In this document: positions 1 through 7,572 of the stretch, piece by piece | Layout of the letters: every line of letters starts with the position of its first letter | How positions within the stretch are numbered: the first letter of the stretch is position 1 | Assembly: GCA_014378085.1 (NCBI GenBank) | Contig: JACMOJ010000313.1 | Coordinates: 1 to 9,563 of the forward strand | Direction of reading: 5' to 3' | From: Burkholderiales bacterium | GTDB lineage: Bacteria > Pseudomonadota > Gammaproteobacteria > Burkholderiales > Usitatibacteraceae | DNA: 9,563 nt | Program-made: the position numbers and the translations under genes | The notes under the pieces: model-generated | Seen by the model: the letters and a program-made list of their open reading frames with translations, nothing else | Told to the model about the DNA's origin: nothing | Databases searched by the model: none

Positions 1-462
1 CCATCCGGCGCGGTTGCCGGTCTGGAGGCCATCACACCGAGAGCAGGCAACGTTGGCTTTCCTGGTGCTTTCGTGATTGGCACCGCCGCCGGTATCGTGT
101 GTTTGTGGGGTGTTACCGGCCTGAAGAAGCTGCTGAAGGCGGACGATTCGCTTGACGTGTTTGGTGTACATGCGGTGGGCGGCATCTTAGGTGCGTTGTT
201 GACCGGCGTGTTTGTCTCACCTGCACTCGGCGGCCCGGGCTTTGTTACCGATTGGGTAACTGCAGCGACCGGCTTTACTTCTATTGGCGAGCAAGTGCTA
301 ATCCAAGCCAAAGCAGTTGGTGTGGCCGTTGTGTGGTCTGCCGTCGTCACCGCGATATCACTGTTTGTCGTGAAAATGATTGTCGGACTGCGTGTCTCAG
401 AAGACGATGAGCGCGAAGGACTGGACATCGCCTCACACGGCGAGACCGCCTACAACAAGTAA
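1..462 (+). CDS. amtB: AmtB-type ammonium transporter, 3' part (5' end outside window)
   Basis: This is the C-terminal 153 residues of an Amt/Mep/Rh channel, which conducts ammonium or ammonia across the inner membrane. The reading frame is open from base 1 to the TAA at 460-462. Visible family features are the GAVAGLEAITP stretch at residues 3-13, a hydrophobic segment at about 22-40, the DVFGVHAVGG motif at 52-61, and a last membrane segment at about 104-128. His57 of the fragment corresponds to the second pore histidine (His318 in E. coli AmtB). The cytosolic tail from about 129 reads GLRVSEDDEREGLD and then HGETAYNK; in this family the tail is where a PII protein (GlnB/GlnK) docks to close the channel. 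A PII gene often precedes amtB but would lie outside the window. The family assignment is secure; the true start cannot be seen. Confidence 0.95.
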   Translation, partial: PSGAVAGLEAITPRAGNVGFPGAFVIGTAAGIVCLWGVTGLKKLLKADDSLDVFGVHAVGGILGALLTGVFVSPALGGPGFVTDWVTAATGFTSIGEQVLIQAKAVGVAVVWSAVVTAISLFVVKMIVGLRVSEDDEREGLDIASHGETAYNK

Positions 463-520
463 AACCAAAAACAGGTCTAGCGGGGCAGCCCGCGATATCC
501 TGAATAACCGTAGCAGCATT

Positions 521-549
521 AGGGGCATCCGATATCGGATGCCCCTTTT
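521..549 (+). terminator. Rho-independent terminator after amtB
   Basis: A perfect 26-bp palindrome (521-546) has arms AGGGGCATCCGAT and ATCGGATGCCCCT and runs directly into four T residues (546-549). With a four-base loop (532-535) the stem is 11 bp and GC-rich at its base. It lies 58 bases after the amtB stop and points the same way, so it should end the amtB transcript. It also separates amtB from folE2. Confidence 0.85.
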
Positions 550-615
550 GTTTGAATCATCGCTTGCGGTTATGGGTTACGCCCCCAGCTTTATTTCTCA
601 ACGTAAGTTGTTGTT

Positions 616-644
616 TTGCCTTGTATTTGCTCGACGGGTAGAAT
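616..644 (+). promoter_or_regulatory. Possible sigma70 promoter for folE2
   Basis: TTGCCT (616-621) and TAGAAT (639-644) are separated by 17 bases and lie 28 bases before the folE2 ATG, downstream of the amtB terminator. The matches to the -35 and -10 consensus are partial. I see no convincing Zur-type inverted repeat here, although some folE2 genes are zinc-regulated. This is a weak prediction from sequence only. Confidence 0.3.
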
Positions 645-671
645 GCGCTGCTAGGTTTCTCAAAAAATCAC

Positions 672-1529
672 ATGAATCAACGCGACCCACACCTTCCTTT
701 TTCTGTGAATGCCGACGCACGCGGCACTGACGTCACCGGCGTCCACGACGTCCCCGACGTCCAAGGCCGTGCCGATGCGCGCCATATCGCCATCGACCAA
801 GTTGGTATCCGCGGCATCCGCCATCCGCTACGCGTGAAGTCTGCCGACGGCTCGGTGCAACACACCGTTGGCATGTTTTCCATGACGGTCAAATTGCGAG
901 AGGACGTGAAGGGCACTCACATGTCGCGCTTCATCGAACTGCTGGAGGCCGAACGCGCCGGCCAGATCGCGCTCGATACCAAAGCGCTGCAATCACTCTT
1001 GCAGCGCATGGTGGCCAAACTGGGCGTAGACGAGGGTGTGATCTCGATTGACTTCCCGTACTTCATTGAGAAAGCCGCGCCGGTCTCTGGTGTGAAATCA
1101 CTAATGGACTATCAAGTCACGCTGGCGGGCAAGATGCGGCAGGGCGTGTTTTCGTCGACCACCAAAGTGGTTGCTGCCGTGACCAGCTTGTGCCCCTGCT
1201 CGAAAGAAGTTTCCGACTACGGCGCGCACAATCAGCGTTCACACATCACCATGACGATCGAAGCCGCATCGCCGATTGCGGTGGATGACATTGTGCGCAT
1301 CGCCGAGGAGCAGGCCTCGAGCGAACTCTACGGCGTACTCAAACGCGTCGACGAAAAATTCGTGACCGAACGTGCCTATGACAACCCAAAGTTTGTAGAA
1401 GATTTGGTGCGGGATATCGCCGCGGCGTTGAACCAGGATGAACGGATCGCCGCATACACACTCGAAGCGGAAAATTTTGAGTCGATCCACAATCACACGG
1501 CGTACGCGTTGATCGAACGACGCAAGTAA
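672..1529 (+). CDS. folE2: GTP cyclohydrolase FolE2 (type IB)
   Basis: The 285-residue product should convert GTP to 7,8-dihydroneopterin triphosphate, the first step of folate (and queuosine precursor) synthesis, in the cytoplasm. The family core starts at VPDVQ (27-31), followed by GTHMSRF (81-87) and the [18 protein letters not shown] block (174-191). Cys174, His186, Glu228 and His273 have the same spacing as the metal ligands I recall for Neisseria FolE2 (147, 159, 201, 246), a constant offset of 27. The protein is therefore about 27 residues longer at the N-terminus. Part of this extra length is an in-frame 9-bp repeat (729-764). The ATG at 672 is the only plausible start before Met69, but it has no clear Shine-Dalgarno sequence. 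The gene has its own terminator and no folate or queuosine genes beside it. Unlike FolE, this enzyme is not strictly zinc-dependent, so it can serve under zinc limitation. Confidence 0.94.
   Translation: MNQRDPHLPFSVNADARGTDVTGVHDVPDVQGRADARHIAIDQVGIRGIRHPLRVKSADGSVQHTVGMFSMTVKLREDVKGTHMSRFIELLEAERAGQIALDTKALQSLLQRMVAKLGVDEGVISIDFPYFIEKAAPVSGVKSLMDYQVTLAGKMRQGVFSSTTKVVAAVTSLCPCSKEVSDYGAHNQRSHITMTIEAASPIAVDDIVRIAEEQASSELYGVLKRVDEKFVTERAYDNPKFVEDLVRDIAAALNQDERIAAYTLEAENFESIHNHTAYALIERRK
729..764 (+). repeat. In-frame 9-bp tandem repeat in the folE2 N-terminus
   Basis: Four 9-base units start at 729, 738, 747 and 756. Each begins GACGTC (GGCGTC in the second), and the third and fourth units are the most alike. 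The period is a multiple of three, so the repeat adds [12 protein letters not shown] to the protein without breaking the frame. The last unit gives the DVQ of the family's PDVQ start motif. The other units precede it and account for about nine extra residues. Confidence 0.75.
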
Positions 1530-1570
1530 AAAGTCTAGCAACGGCGGTCGATTACAAGCATTTTGTGCTG

Positions 1571-1595
1571 AAAATGCCCGACAGTCGGGCATTTT
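1571..1595. terminator. Bidirectional terminator between folE2 and purC
   Basis: The arms AAAATGCCCGA (1571-1581) and TCGGGCATTTT (1585-1595) form an 11-bp stem with a three-base loop. It has an A-run on one side and a T-run on the other, so it can terminate transcripts from either direction. It lies 41 bases after the folE2 stop. Its right arm covers two bases of the purC stop codon (1594-1596), so the end of the purC reading frame is part of the hairpin. Confidence 0.85.
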
Positions 1596-2469
1596 AACTA
1601 TTTGCCGTCAACCGATCCAGCGCCTCGCGGTACTTTTCGCTGGTTCGCAGCGCGATCTCAGGCGGCACATCCGGTGCAGGCGGCTTGCGGTTAAACCCGA
1701 TACTGTCCAACCAGTTTCGAATGTACTGTTTGTCGAAACTCTCCGGCGAGACGCCCACTTTGTAAGTATCGAGCGGCCAAAACCGCGACGAATCCGGCGT
1801 GAGCGCCTCGTCAATCAGATGTAACTTGCCCGCGTCATCCACGCCAAATTCAAACTTGGTGTCAGCGATGATGATGCCGCGCGTCAACGCATAGTCGGCG
1901 GCCTCGACGTACAAACGCATGGCAACTGCGCGCACTTCGGCGGCACGTGCCGCGCCGAGTATTTTTTCGGTAGTCGCGAAATCGATGTTCTCGTCATGCT
2001 CGCCCGCCTCCGCCTTCGTGGCCGGCGTAAAAATCGGCTCAGGCAACTTCGACGCACGCTGCAAACCCGGCGGCAATTTGACGCCGCACACGCTCTGCGT
2101 TTGTTGATACTCCGCCCAACCGGAGCCCTCCAGATAACCGCGCACCACCGCTTCAACCGGCAGCACTGTGTAGCGCTTCACAACAATCGCACGGCCACGC
2201 ACTTGGTCACGTTCGTTTGCTGCCACGACACTCTCCGGATCAATTCCTGTCAGCTGATTCGGCACCACGTGTGCGAGTTTGCCAAACCAAAAGTTTGCCA
2301 GTGAAACCAAAATCTCACCCTTGTGCGGGATTGGCGTCGGCAGGATGACGTCATATGCGGACAAGCGATCACTTGTGACGAGCAACAACTTGTCATCGCC
2401 CACCGCGTAAATGTCTCGGACCTTACCGCGTGCCACCAATGGAAGTGACTTGATCTCAGACTGATACAT
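1594..2469 (-). CDS. purC: Phosphoribosylaminoimidazole-succinocarboxamide (SAICAR) synthase
   Basis: The 291-residue product joins CAIR and aspartate using ATP to make SAICAR in de novo purine synthesis, in the cytoplasm. ATP-grasp-like family motifs appear in order: RGKVRDIY (14-21), SDRLSAYD (33-40), [16 protein letters not shown] (103-118, first family signature), FTPATKAE (147-154), ADTKFEFG (202-209, second signature) and [11 protein letters not shown] (220-230). The length of about 290 residues and the C-terminal extension fit the longer, yeast Ade1-like form usual in betaproteobacteria. The ATG at 2469 gives the expected N-terminus, but no strong ribosome binding site precedes it. It lies 36 bases after fba with no terminator between them, so it is probably read from the fba transcript. 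In related genomes purE and purK often follow purC. Here they are absent, and a convergent folE2 takes that place. Confidence 0.95.
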   Translation of the reverse strand: MYQSEIKSLPLVARGKVRDIYAVGDDKLLLVTSDRLSAYDVILPTPIPHKGEILVSLANFWFGKLAHVVPNQLTGIDPESVVAANERDQVRGRAIVVKRYTVLPVEAVVRGYLEGSGWAEYQQTQSVCGVKLPPGLQRASKLPEPIFTPATKAEAGEHDENIDFATTEKILGAARAAEVRAVAMRLYVEAADYALTRGIIIADTKFEFGVDDAGKLHLIDEALTPDSSRFWPLDTYKVGVSPESFDKQYIRNWLDSIGFNRKPPAPDVPPEIALRTSEKYREALDRLTANS

Positions 2470-2505
2470 CAGCGCAGTTTCATCGTTGGGTTATCAACAA
2501 AGGGG

Positions 2506-3570
2506 CTAGTTAACCACCTGCTTCAGCTCGCCCTTTGCGTAGCGATCCGCCATCTTGGAAAGGGTAATCGGCTTAATTTTCGACGCCTGCCCGACACAGT
2601 TGAACTGGGTGTAGCGTAGCTTGCAAATTTCCTTGGCGGCCGCACGTGCGGGTTTTAAAAAGTCGCGCGGGTCAAAGTGGGATTTGTTCTCATTCATAAA
2701 CTTGCGCACGGCGGCAGTCATCGCCAAACGGATGTCGGTGTCGATATTGATTTTGCGTACGCCGTGTTTGATGCCCTCTTGAATTTCTTCTACAGGCACG
2801 CCGTAGGTTTCTTTCATCTCGCCGCCGTTGGCGCGAATGATCTCCAGCAAATCTTGCGGCACGCTGGAAGAGCCGTGCATCACCAGATGCGTATTCGGAA
2901 TACGCGCGTTAATCGCTTTAATACGGTCAATCGCCAGAATATCGCCGGTGGGTTTGCGGGTGAATTTGTACGCGCCGTGCGAAGTCCCAATGGCAATCGC
3001 CAATGCATCAACGCCAGTTTTTTTCACAAAATCGGCTGCTTCATTCGGGTCAGTCAGGAGTTGCTCGCGCGTCATGGTCGAGTCCGTGCCGTGTCCGTCT
3101 TCTTTGTCGCCCTTCATGGTTTCGAGTGAGCCCAAACAGCCCAATTCGCCCTCGACTGACACGCCAATCATGTGCGCCATATCCACCACACGACGGGTGA
3201 CATCGACGTTGTATTCGTATGACGCAATGGTTTTGCCGTCAGATTGCAATGAGCCGTCCATCATCACGCTGGAAAATCCGAGCCGCATCGCTTGCTGGCA
3301 AACCGTCGGGCTTTGGCCGTGATCTTGATGCATTGAGACCGGAATATTCGGATAGGTCTCAACGGCTGCTTCAATCAAGTATTTGAGGAACGTCTCGCCC
3401 GCGTATTTGCGCGCGCCAGCCGAGGCCTGCATGATGACCGGCGAATCCGTTTCGGCCGCGGCCTCCATGATCGCTTGCACCTGCTCGAGATTGTTGACGT
3501 TAAATGCTGGCAGGCCGTAGCCATTTTCAGCCGCGTGGTCGAGCAATTGGCGCATGGAAACGAGGGCCAT
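2506..3570 (-). CDS. fba: Class II fructose-1,6-bisphosphate aldolase
   Basis: The 354-residue zinc enzyme cleaves fructose 1,6-bisphosphate into dihydroxyacetone phosphate and glyceraldehyde 3-phosphate, and runs in reverse in gluconeogenesis or the Calvin cycle. The sequence is of the class IIB (Calvin-subtype) kind. MHQDHGQSP (80-88) holds the catalytic Asp83 and zinc-ligand His84. [11 protein letters not shown] (140-150) is the second family signature. GTSHGAYK (195-202) and MHGSSSVP (231-238) give His198 and His232, the other expected zinc ligands. NIDTD (275-279) binds phosphate. The frame is open upstream to 3681, but I chose the ATG at 3570 because the canonical [10 protein letters not shown] begins there and GGAG (3577-3580) sits six bases before it. 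The gene follows the acetyltransferase gene by 98 bases, a gap holding a hairpin, and precedes purC by 36. Confidence 0.96.
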   Translation of the reverse strand: MALVSMRQLLDHAAENGYGLPAFNVNNLEQVQAIMEAAAETDSPVIMQASAGARKYAGETFLKYLIEAAVETYPNIPVSMHQDHGQSPTVCQQAMRLGFSSVMMDGSLQSDGKTIASYEYNVDVTRRVVDMAHMIGVSVEGELGCLGSLETMKGDKEDGHGTDSTMTREQLLTDPNEAADFVKKTGVDALAIAIGTSHGAYKFTRKPTGDILAIDRIKAINARIPNTHLVMHGSSSVPQDLLEIIRANGGEMKETYGVPVEEIQEGIKHGVRKINIDTDIRLAMTAAVRKFMNENKSHFDPRDFLKPARAAAKEICKLRYTQFNCVGQASKIKPITLSKMADRYAKGELKQVVN

Positions 3571-3602
3571 AAAATTCTCCAGAGGGGTACAAGATGCCAT
3601 TA

Positions 3603-3637
3603 TTTTACGTGCTTCCCGCATGGTGCGGGTCGTAAAA
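3603..3637 (-). other. Imperfect hairpin in the fba leader
   Basis: The outer arms TTTTACG (3603-3609) and CGTAAAA (3631-3637) and the inner arms CCCGCA (3615-3620) and TGCGGG (3624-3629) pair, with an asymmetric internal loop of five bases against one. On the minus strand the structure starts with U residues and ends with A residues, the reverse of an intrinsic terminator. It is more likely an mRNA leader structure, a processing site or chance than a stop signal. Its edge lies 33 bases before the fba ATG. Confidence 0.4.
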
Positions 3638-3668
3638 GCGCTGCCGCCGTGGTCAGATCGTGCGGACG

Positions 3669-4175
3669 CTACAGTGCGCAACGCATGATGAGGTCGTCCA
3701 TCACATACCCCCCGCCAATATCGATCACCTCTTCACCGGCTTGGGCAAAGCCATTGGCGCGATAGAAGTTAGTGGCGCGGTTGTATTTGTTGACGTTAAG
3801 CACCACGGCATGCTGGTCAGCTTGACTAGCGGCCTCGCGAACCGTATCGATCAACATGCGCCCAATTCCCTTACCCTGCTGCGTCGGCAGCAGATACAGC
3901 TTGTGTATTTTTGCGGTTCCCGCCGTGGGGTAGTTGAGTTGATGGGCGACAAACCCAACCGGCATGGCATCGACTTCAGCCAGATGAATCACGTGCTCAC
4001 CCGTGCGTACCTGATTGTGCAAACGTTCCGTTGCATAGAGCCAAGCCAACATGTAATCGATTTGCGCGGTGGTGAGGATCTCGCGAAACGTATCTGGCCA
4101 GGTGGCGTAGGCAATTTGGCGCACGGACTCAACATCGGCTGAGACGTCTTGCAATGGGCGAATCTCTACAGCCAT
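3669..4175 (-). CDS. GNAT-family N-acetyltransferase
   Basis: The 168-residue protein has the layout of a single-domain Gcn5-related acetyltransferase, which moves an acetyl group from acetyl-CoA to an amine. Motif A is [14 protein letters not shown] (92-105), where QGKGIG forms the pyrophosphate-binding loop. Motif B is [17 protein letters not shown] (127-143), with the usual late tyrosine (Tyr138). The C-terminal [13 protein letters not shown] (152-164) and the early WPDTFRE (26-32) recall the PaiA-like polyamine acetyltransferase group, but the substrate cannot be read from sequence. The ATG lies three bases after the pyk stop, with AAGG inside the end of pyk as a modest ribosome binding site, so translation is probably coupled to pyk. 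It is not a standard member of the glycolytic cluster. The GNAT fold is certain; the function is unknown. Confidence 0.87.
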   Translation of the reverse strand: MAVEIRPLQDVSADVESVRQIAYATWPDTFREILTTAQIDYMLAWLYATERLHNQVRTGEHVIHLAEVDAMPVGFVAHQLNYPTAGTAKIHKLYLLPTQQGKGIGRMLIDTVREAASQADQHAVVLNVNKYNRATNFYRANGFAQAGEEVIDIGGGYVMDDLIMRCAL

Positions 4176-4178
4176 ACG

Positions 4179-5618
4179 TCAGGCCTTGCGATGTTCGCCA
4201 ATACGCAAAATTTTCATGGTGTTGGTGCCACCAGATTGACCGATCGGCTCACCCATCGTCAGCACCACCAGGTCGCCACGTTCGACGACTTTGTTGTTCA
4301 GCAGCGCTTCCTCAGCTTCGAACATTAACTTCTCGCGGTCGTGGCCTTCGTAGGCCAGTGCGAATGGACGCACGTCACGCATTAACGCGCATTTTGTGTG
4401 CGTACCTGGCTCAGGCGTTAGCGCATAGATCGGCACGCCGGAATTCAACCGCGACATCCACAGCGCAGTCGAACCAGACTGCGTCAGCGACGCGATGCAC
4501 TTCACCTTCAAGTGGTGCGCGGTAAAGAGCGCTGCCATCGCAATCGACTGATCAACACGGGTAAATACGCGGTCGAGGAATTCGCGATCAAGTTTATTTT
4601 CAGCACTCTTCTCGGCCTCGGTGCAAATCCGCACCATCGCCTCAACCGTCTCGACCGGGTACAGACCAGACGCCGATTCAGCGGACAACATCACCGCATC
4701 GGTGCCATCCAATACTGCATTGGCCACGTCGGACACTTCAGCACGCGTGGGAATGGGTGAGGACACCATCGATTCCATCATCTGGGTGGCGGTGATGGTG
4801 AGCTTATTCATCTCTCGCGCCATACGAATCATGCGTTTTTGCAGTGCTGGCACGGCGGCGTCACCCACTTCAACCGCCAGGTCGCCGCGCGCGACCATGA
4901 TGCCGTCACACGCCTTCATAATATCGACCAGCGCTTCGTTGGTCACTGCTTCGGTACGTTCGATCTTTGCAATCAGCAACGCGTTACCACCCGCCGCGCG
5001 CATCAATTCACGCGCCATGTACATATCGGCCCCACTTTTCGGAAATGACACGGCCAAAAAATCTGCCTTCAACATCGAAGCGGTCTTGATGTCGTCCATA
5101 TCTTTGGAGGTCAAGGGTGGCGCGGTCAGCCCGCCACCTTTGCGATTGATGCCCTTGTTGTTGGACAGGACGCCGCCCTGACGCACTAAACAGTGAATCT
5201 CATTGCCGCGCACGACGTCGACTTCAAACACCAACAAGCCGTCGTTGAGCAACAGCATATCGCCCGACTTCACGTCGCGCGGCAGCTCTTTGTAGTCGAT
5301 ACCGACACGTTCCTGATTGCCCAGCTCACAATTAGCATCGAGGATAAACTTATCGCCACTTTTTAGCGTGATCTTGTTATCGACGAATTTGCCCACACGA
5401 ATTTTTGGCCCCTGCAAGTCAGCCAAAATACCAACCGGACGATTGTGTTTTGCGGCTAACTCCCGAACGAGCGCTGCACGCTTCAAGTGATCTTCGGTAG
5501 TCCCGTGAGAAAAATTCATTCGGACGACGTCAACGCCGGCCACAATCAATCGCTCCAGCACCTCTGCGGAAGACGACGCGGGGCCGAGTGTTGCGACAAT
5601 CTTGGTGGCTCTTGGCAT
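4179..5618 (-). CDS. pyk: Pyruvate kinase (PykA-like)
   Basis: The 479-residue cytoplasmic enzyme makes pyruvate and ATP from phosphoenolpyruvate and ADP, the last step of glycolysis. RMNFSHG (33-39) provides Arg33, Asn35 and Ser37 of the active site. ADLQGPKIRVG (66-76) and LLNDG (123-127) follow. LLIAKIERTEAV (214-225) is the family signature, with catalytic Lys218 and metal ligand Glu220. ARGDLAVE (243-250) gives metal ligand Asp246, and TATQMMESM (276-284) includes Thr277. The SNNKGINRKGGG stretch (152-163) is closer to E. coli PykA than to PykF. The residue aligned by eye with Glu117 of the rabbit muscle enzyme is Lys117, as in potassium-independent forms. The start at 5618 gives the standard PRATKIVATLGP N-terminus; the ribosome binding site is weak. 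The acetyltransferase gene follows after 3 bases, and a 206-base spacer with repeats separates pyk from pgk. Confidence 0.96.
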   Translation of the reverse strand: MPRATKIVATLGPASSSAEVLERLIVAGVDVVRMNFSHGTTEDHLKRAALVRELAAKHNRPVGILADLQGPKIRVGKFVDNKITLKSGDKFILDANCELGNQERVGIDYKELPRDVKSGDMLLLNDGLLVFEVDVVRGNEIHCLVRQGGVLSNNKGINRKGGGLTAPPLTSKDMDDIKTASMLKADFLAVSFPKSGADMYMARELMRAAGGNALLIAKIERTEAVTNEALVDIMKACDGIMVARGDLAVEVGDAAVPALQKRMIRMAREMNKLTITATQMMESMVSSPIPTRAEVSDVANAVLDGTDAVMLSAESASGLYPVETVEAMVRICTEAEKSAENKLDREFLDRVFTRVDQSIAMAALFTAHHLKVKCIASLTQSGSTALWMSRLNSGVPIYALTPEPGTHTKCALMRDVRPFALAYEGHDREKLMFEAEEALLNNKVVERGDLVVLTMGEPIGQSGGTNTMKILRIGEHRKA

Positions 5619-5652
5619 GTTGATCTTTCAAAAAATTTCAAACAAGAAACGA

Positions 5653-5682
5653 ACCGCAGATGAACGCAGATAAACGCGGATA
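5653..5682. repeat. 10-bp tandem repeat array, three units
   Basis: Three 10-base units follow each other: ACCGCAGATG, AACGCAGATA and AACGCGGATA. The consensus AACGCAGATR is the reverse complement of the units at 5773-5826, so the two arrays face each other across about 90 bases. The array starts 35 bases upstream of the pyk ATG, in the presumed pgk-pyk transcript. Confidence 0.8.
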
Positions 5683-5703
5683 GAATCTAACCTGTTACTG
5701 AAG

Positions 5704-5752
5704 CTTCGGTGTCACTCTCCCACCGAAAACGTTGCTCAAAACCAGACGTTTT
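5704..5752. other. Two overlapping hairpins between the 10-bp arrays
   Basis: TTCGGTG (5705-5711) pairs with CACCGAA (5721-5727), and AAAACGT (5726-5732) pairs with ACGTTTT (5746-5752). The two stems share bases 5726-5727, so they cannot both form fully. On the minus-strand transcript the second one comes first and ends in four U, but its stem is only 7 bp and AT-rich. I would not call it a reliable terminator. Confidence 0.35.
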
Positions 5753-5772
5753 ACCCGCTTAGCCTTTGGCCG

Positions 5773-5826
5773 CATCTGCGTTCACCTGCGTCCGTCTGCG
5801 TTCATCTGCGTCCATCCGCGTTCATC
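5773..5826. repeat. 10-bp tandem repeat array, five units plus a part
   Basis: Units at 5773, 5783, 5793, 5803 and 5813 follow the consensus CATCTGCGTY, and a partial CATC ends at 5826. The array overlaps two bases of the pgk stop codon (5825-5827), so the tail of pgk and the repeat abut exactly. It is the inverse of the array at 5653-5682. In the minus-strand mRNA the two could pair over about 30 bases with some mismatches, closing a loop of about 90 bases. Confidence 0.85.
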
Positions 5827-7033
5827 AAATTGCTGCATTTGCTGCCCGCTGCTGCAAAATTTCAACGGCCGGCAACGGCTTACCTTCGAGAAACGTAAGA
5901 AATGCACCGCCGCCAGTCGAGATGTAGCTAATTTTATCGGTGACACCGTACTTCGCAATGGCAGCAAGGGTGTCGCCGCCGCCCGCAATCGAGAATGCAC
6001 TCGATGCTGCAATAGCCTCAGCGAGCGACTTTGTTCCACCGCCGAATTGATCAAATTCGAAAACGCCGACAGGGCCATTCCAAACGATTGTGCCCGCTTG
6101 CTGCATGATTGTGGCAAAGGTGGCGGCTGTCTCTGGCCCAATATCAAAAATCATGTCGTCCGTCGTGACATCAGCAACCAGTTTGGTCACTGCGGGTGCG
6201 TCCGCCGAAAACACTTTGCCGCAAACTACATCGGAGGGAATCGGTACCGCTGCGCCGCGTGCGGCCATCATGTCGATGATTTCTTTTGCATTGCTAACCA
6301 AGTCCGGCTCAGCGAGCGATTTGCCAATCGGTAGCCCCTGCGCGAGCAAAAACGTATTGGCAATGCCACCGCCGACCACTAACTGATCAACTTTTTCGGC
6401 TAACGATTTGAGAATGGTAAGTTTGGTTGAAACCTTTGAGCCGGCAACAATCGCCACCATCGGCCGTTTTGGGTGGGCTAACGCGAGCCCGAGCGCGTCG
6501 AGCTCTGCGGCAAGAAGCGGCCCGGCACACGCAAGCTTGGCGTATTTTGCGATGCCGTGTGTGGTGGCCTCCGCTCGGTGCGCGGTGCCAAACGCGTCGT
6601 TAACGTAAACATCACACAACGCCGCCATTTTCTGCGCGAGCGCATCGCTGTTCTCTTTCTCGCCTTTGTTGACCCGGCAATTTTCCAGCACCACAACTTG
6701 CCCCGCAGCAACGTCAACACCATCTACCCAATTTGCTATCAGCGGTACGTCGCGCTTCATGAGTGTTGCGAGGCGCGCGGCAACAGGCGCGAGCGAATCC
6801 TCGGGCTTCATTGCACCTTCGGTCGGCCGACCAAGGTGCGAAGTGACCATCACTGCGGCACCGGCGCCAATTGCCATTTCAATCGCGGGGATGGAAGCGC
6901 GAATCCGCGTGTCGTCGGTGATGGCGCCGGCATCATCTTGGGGAACGTTTAGGTCGGCGCGAATAAATACGCGCTTGTTAGCAAGCGCGCCACTTGCGGC
7001 GAGTTCAGTAAGGCGATTAAACCTGTTTGCCAT
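5825..7033 (-). CDS. pgk: Phosphoglycerate kinase
   Basis: The 402-residue cytoplasmic monomer moves phosphate between 1,3-bisphosphoglycerate and ADP, the first ATP-yielding step of glycolysis. [11 protein letters not shown] (21-31) is the family signature, with substrate-binding Arg25, Asp27 and Asn29. SHLGRPT (65-71), LENCR (116-120) and NDAFGTAHR (145-153) line the N-domain substrate site. AGSKVSTK (197-204), WNGPVGVFE (318-326) and GGGDTLAA (351-358) form the nucleotide site, and STGGGAFL (372-379) closes the C-domain. The length is normal. The ATG at 7033 is 17 bases after the stop of the lipoprotein gene, with a purine-rich GAAGAAAAG just before it. This suggests the two genes are read together. 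The stop codon merges with the 10-bp repeat array that fills the spacer to pyk. Confidence 0.96.
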   Translation of the reverse strand: MANRFNRLTELAASGALANKRVFIRADLNVPQDDAGAITDDTRIRASIPAIEMAIGAGAAVMVTSHLGRPTEGAMKPEDSLAPVAARLATLMKRDVPLIANWVDGVDVAAGQVVVLENCRVNKGEKENSDALAQKMAALCDVYVNDAFGTAHRAEATTHGIAKYAKLACAGPLLAAELDALGLALAHPKRPMVAIVAGSKVSTKLTILKSLAEKVDQLVVGGGIANTFLLAQGLPIGKSLAEPDLVSNAKEIIDMMAARGAAVPIPSDVVCGKVFSADAPAVTKLVADVTTDDMIFDIGPETAATFATIMQQAGTIVWNGPVGVFEFDQFGGGTKSLAEAIAASSAFSIAGGGDTLAAIAKYGVTDKISYISTGGGAFLTFLEGKPLPAVEILQQRAANAAI

Positions 7034-7050
7034 TGCTTTTCTTCAAGTGG

Positions 7051-7572
7051 TTAACGACACTTACGCAGACTTGCGGCGGCATCATCTGCGGCCGCAATCG
7101 CTTCTCCCAAGCGTTTGCTGAGCGCGTTCACTTTCGCCTCACCCTCAGCGCTCTTAAACTCTGCAACGGCACTATCCACATCATTCATAGCGGCCGCAAT
7201 CGCGGCTTTTATCGGGACAGTACAGGCGTTAGTAGGGGCGCCTGAAAGTTCTGCCACCGCGACCCGCATCTGCGCAACTATCTCGGCGGTCTCAGTCGCT
7301 TTTTTCCCGGCCAACTTCTGAAACAAGGCATTCCAGCGACCATACGGGTCGTTCAGCGCCGCGATTAAGCGCGCCTTATCAGACTCTTCCGCTTCTGCAG
7401 CAGATCGCAGCTCCTGAACGGCATTTTCTGTTTTGAGCCGCTCTGCAATTTGCCGATCTTGTTGCGCGAGGCTCGCCATCGGCACAGGCGTAACAGACGT
7501 CCTCTTGTCGTCGCCACAAGAATTTAAAAAAATTAGCATAACAACTAAAGATGCTACCGATACAAATCGCAC
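7051..7572 (-). CDS. Predicted small lipoprotein of unknown function
   Basis: I do not recognise the family. The frame is open from a TTG at 7644 (197 residues). I prefer the GTG at 7572 (173 residues) because it places an ideal lipoprotein signal at the N-terminus: MRF, a hydrophobic run to Leu16, then the lipobox LNSC with Cys19 as the acylated residue. GTG at 7596 is another option, and none of the three has a clear ribosome binding site. Gly at +2 gives no inner-membrane retention signal, so an outer-membrane location is likely. The mature part is charged, alanine-rich and mostly helical by appearance (about 36-71 and 123-170). It holds DPYGRWN (75-81) and two further cysteines (117, 172) that could form a disulfide in the periplasm. 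It sits between gap and pgk, 17 bases ahead of pgk. Real-gene status rests on the signal peptide, spacing and coding-like composition. Confidence 0.65.
   Translation of the reverse strand: MRFVSVASLVVMLIFLNSCGDDKRTSVTPVPMASLAQQDRQIAERLKTENAVQELRSAAEAEESDKARLIAALNDPYGRWNALFQKLAGKKATETAEIVAQMRVAVAELSGAPTNACTVPIKAAIAAAMNDVDSAVAEFKSAEGEAKVNALSKRLGEAIAAADDAAASLRKCR

Noticed and set aside
380..730. Plus-strand frame of 116 codons between amtB and folE2
   Set aside because: It overlaps the end of amtB out of frame, runs through the amtB terminator hairpin and enters folE2 in another phase. Its composition is not protein-like.
3571..3681. N-terminal extension of fba to 3681
   Set aside because: It would overlap the acetyltransferase stop. 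The ATG at 3570 has a good GGAG site and the canonical [10 protein letters not shown] start.
5726..5752. Intrinsic terminator after pgk on the minus strand
   Set aside because: The stem is 7 bp and AT-rich with a 13-base loop and only four U, which is too weak to call. Read-through to pyk is more likely.
5732..6334. Plus-strand frame of 200 codons antisense to pgk
   Set aside because: It starts in the 10-bp repeat spacer and lies opposite conserved pgk codons, with no recognisable domain.
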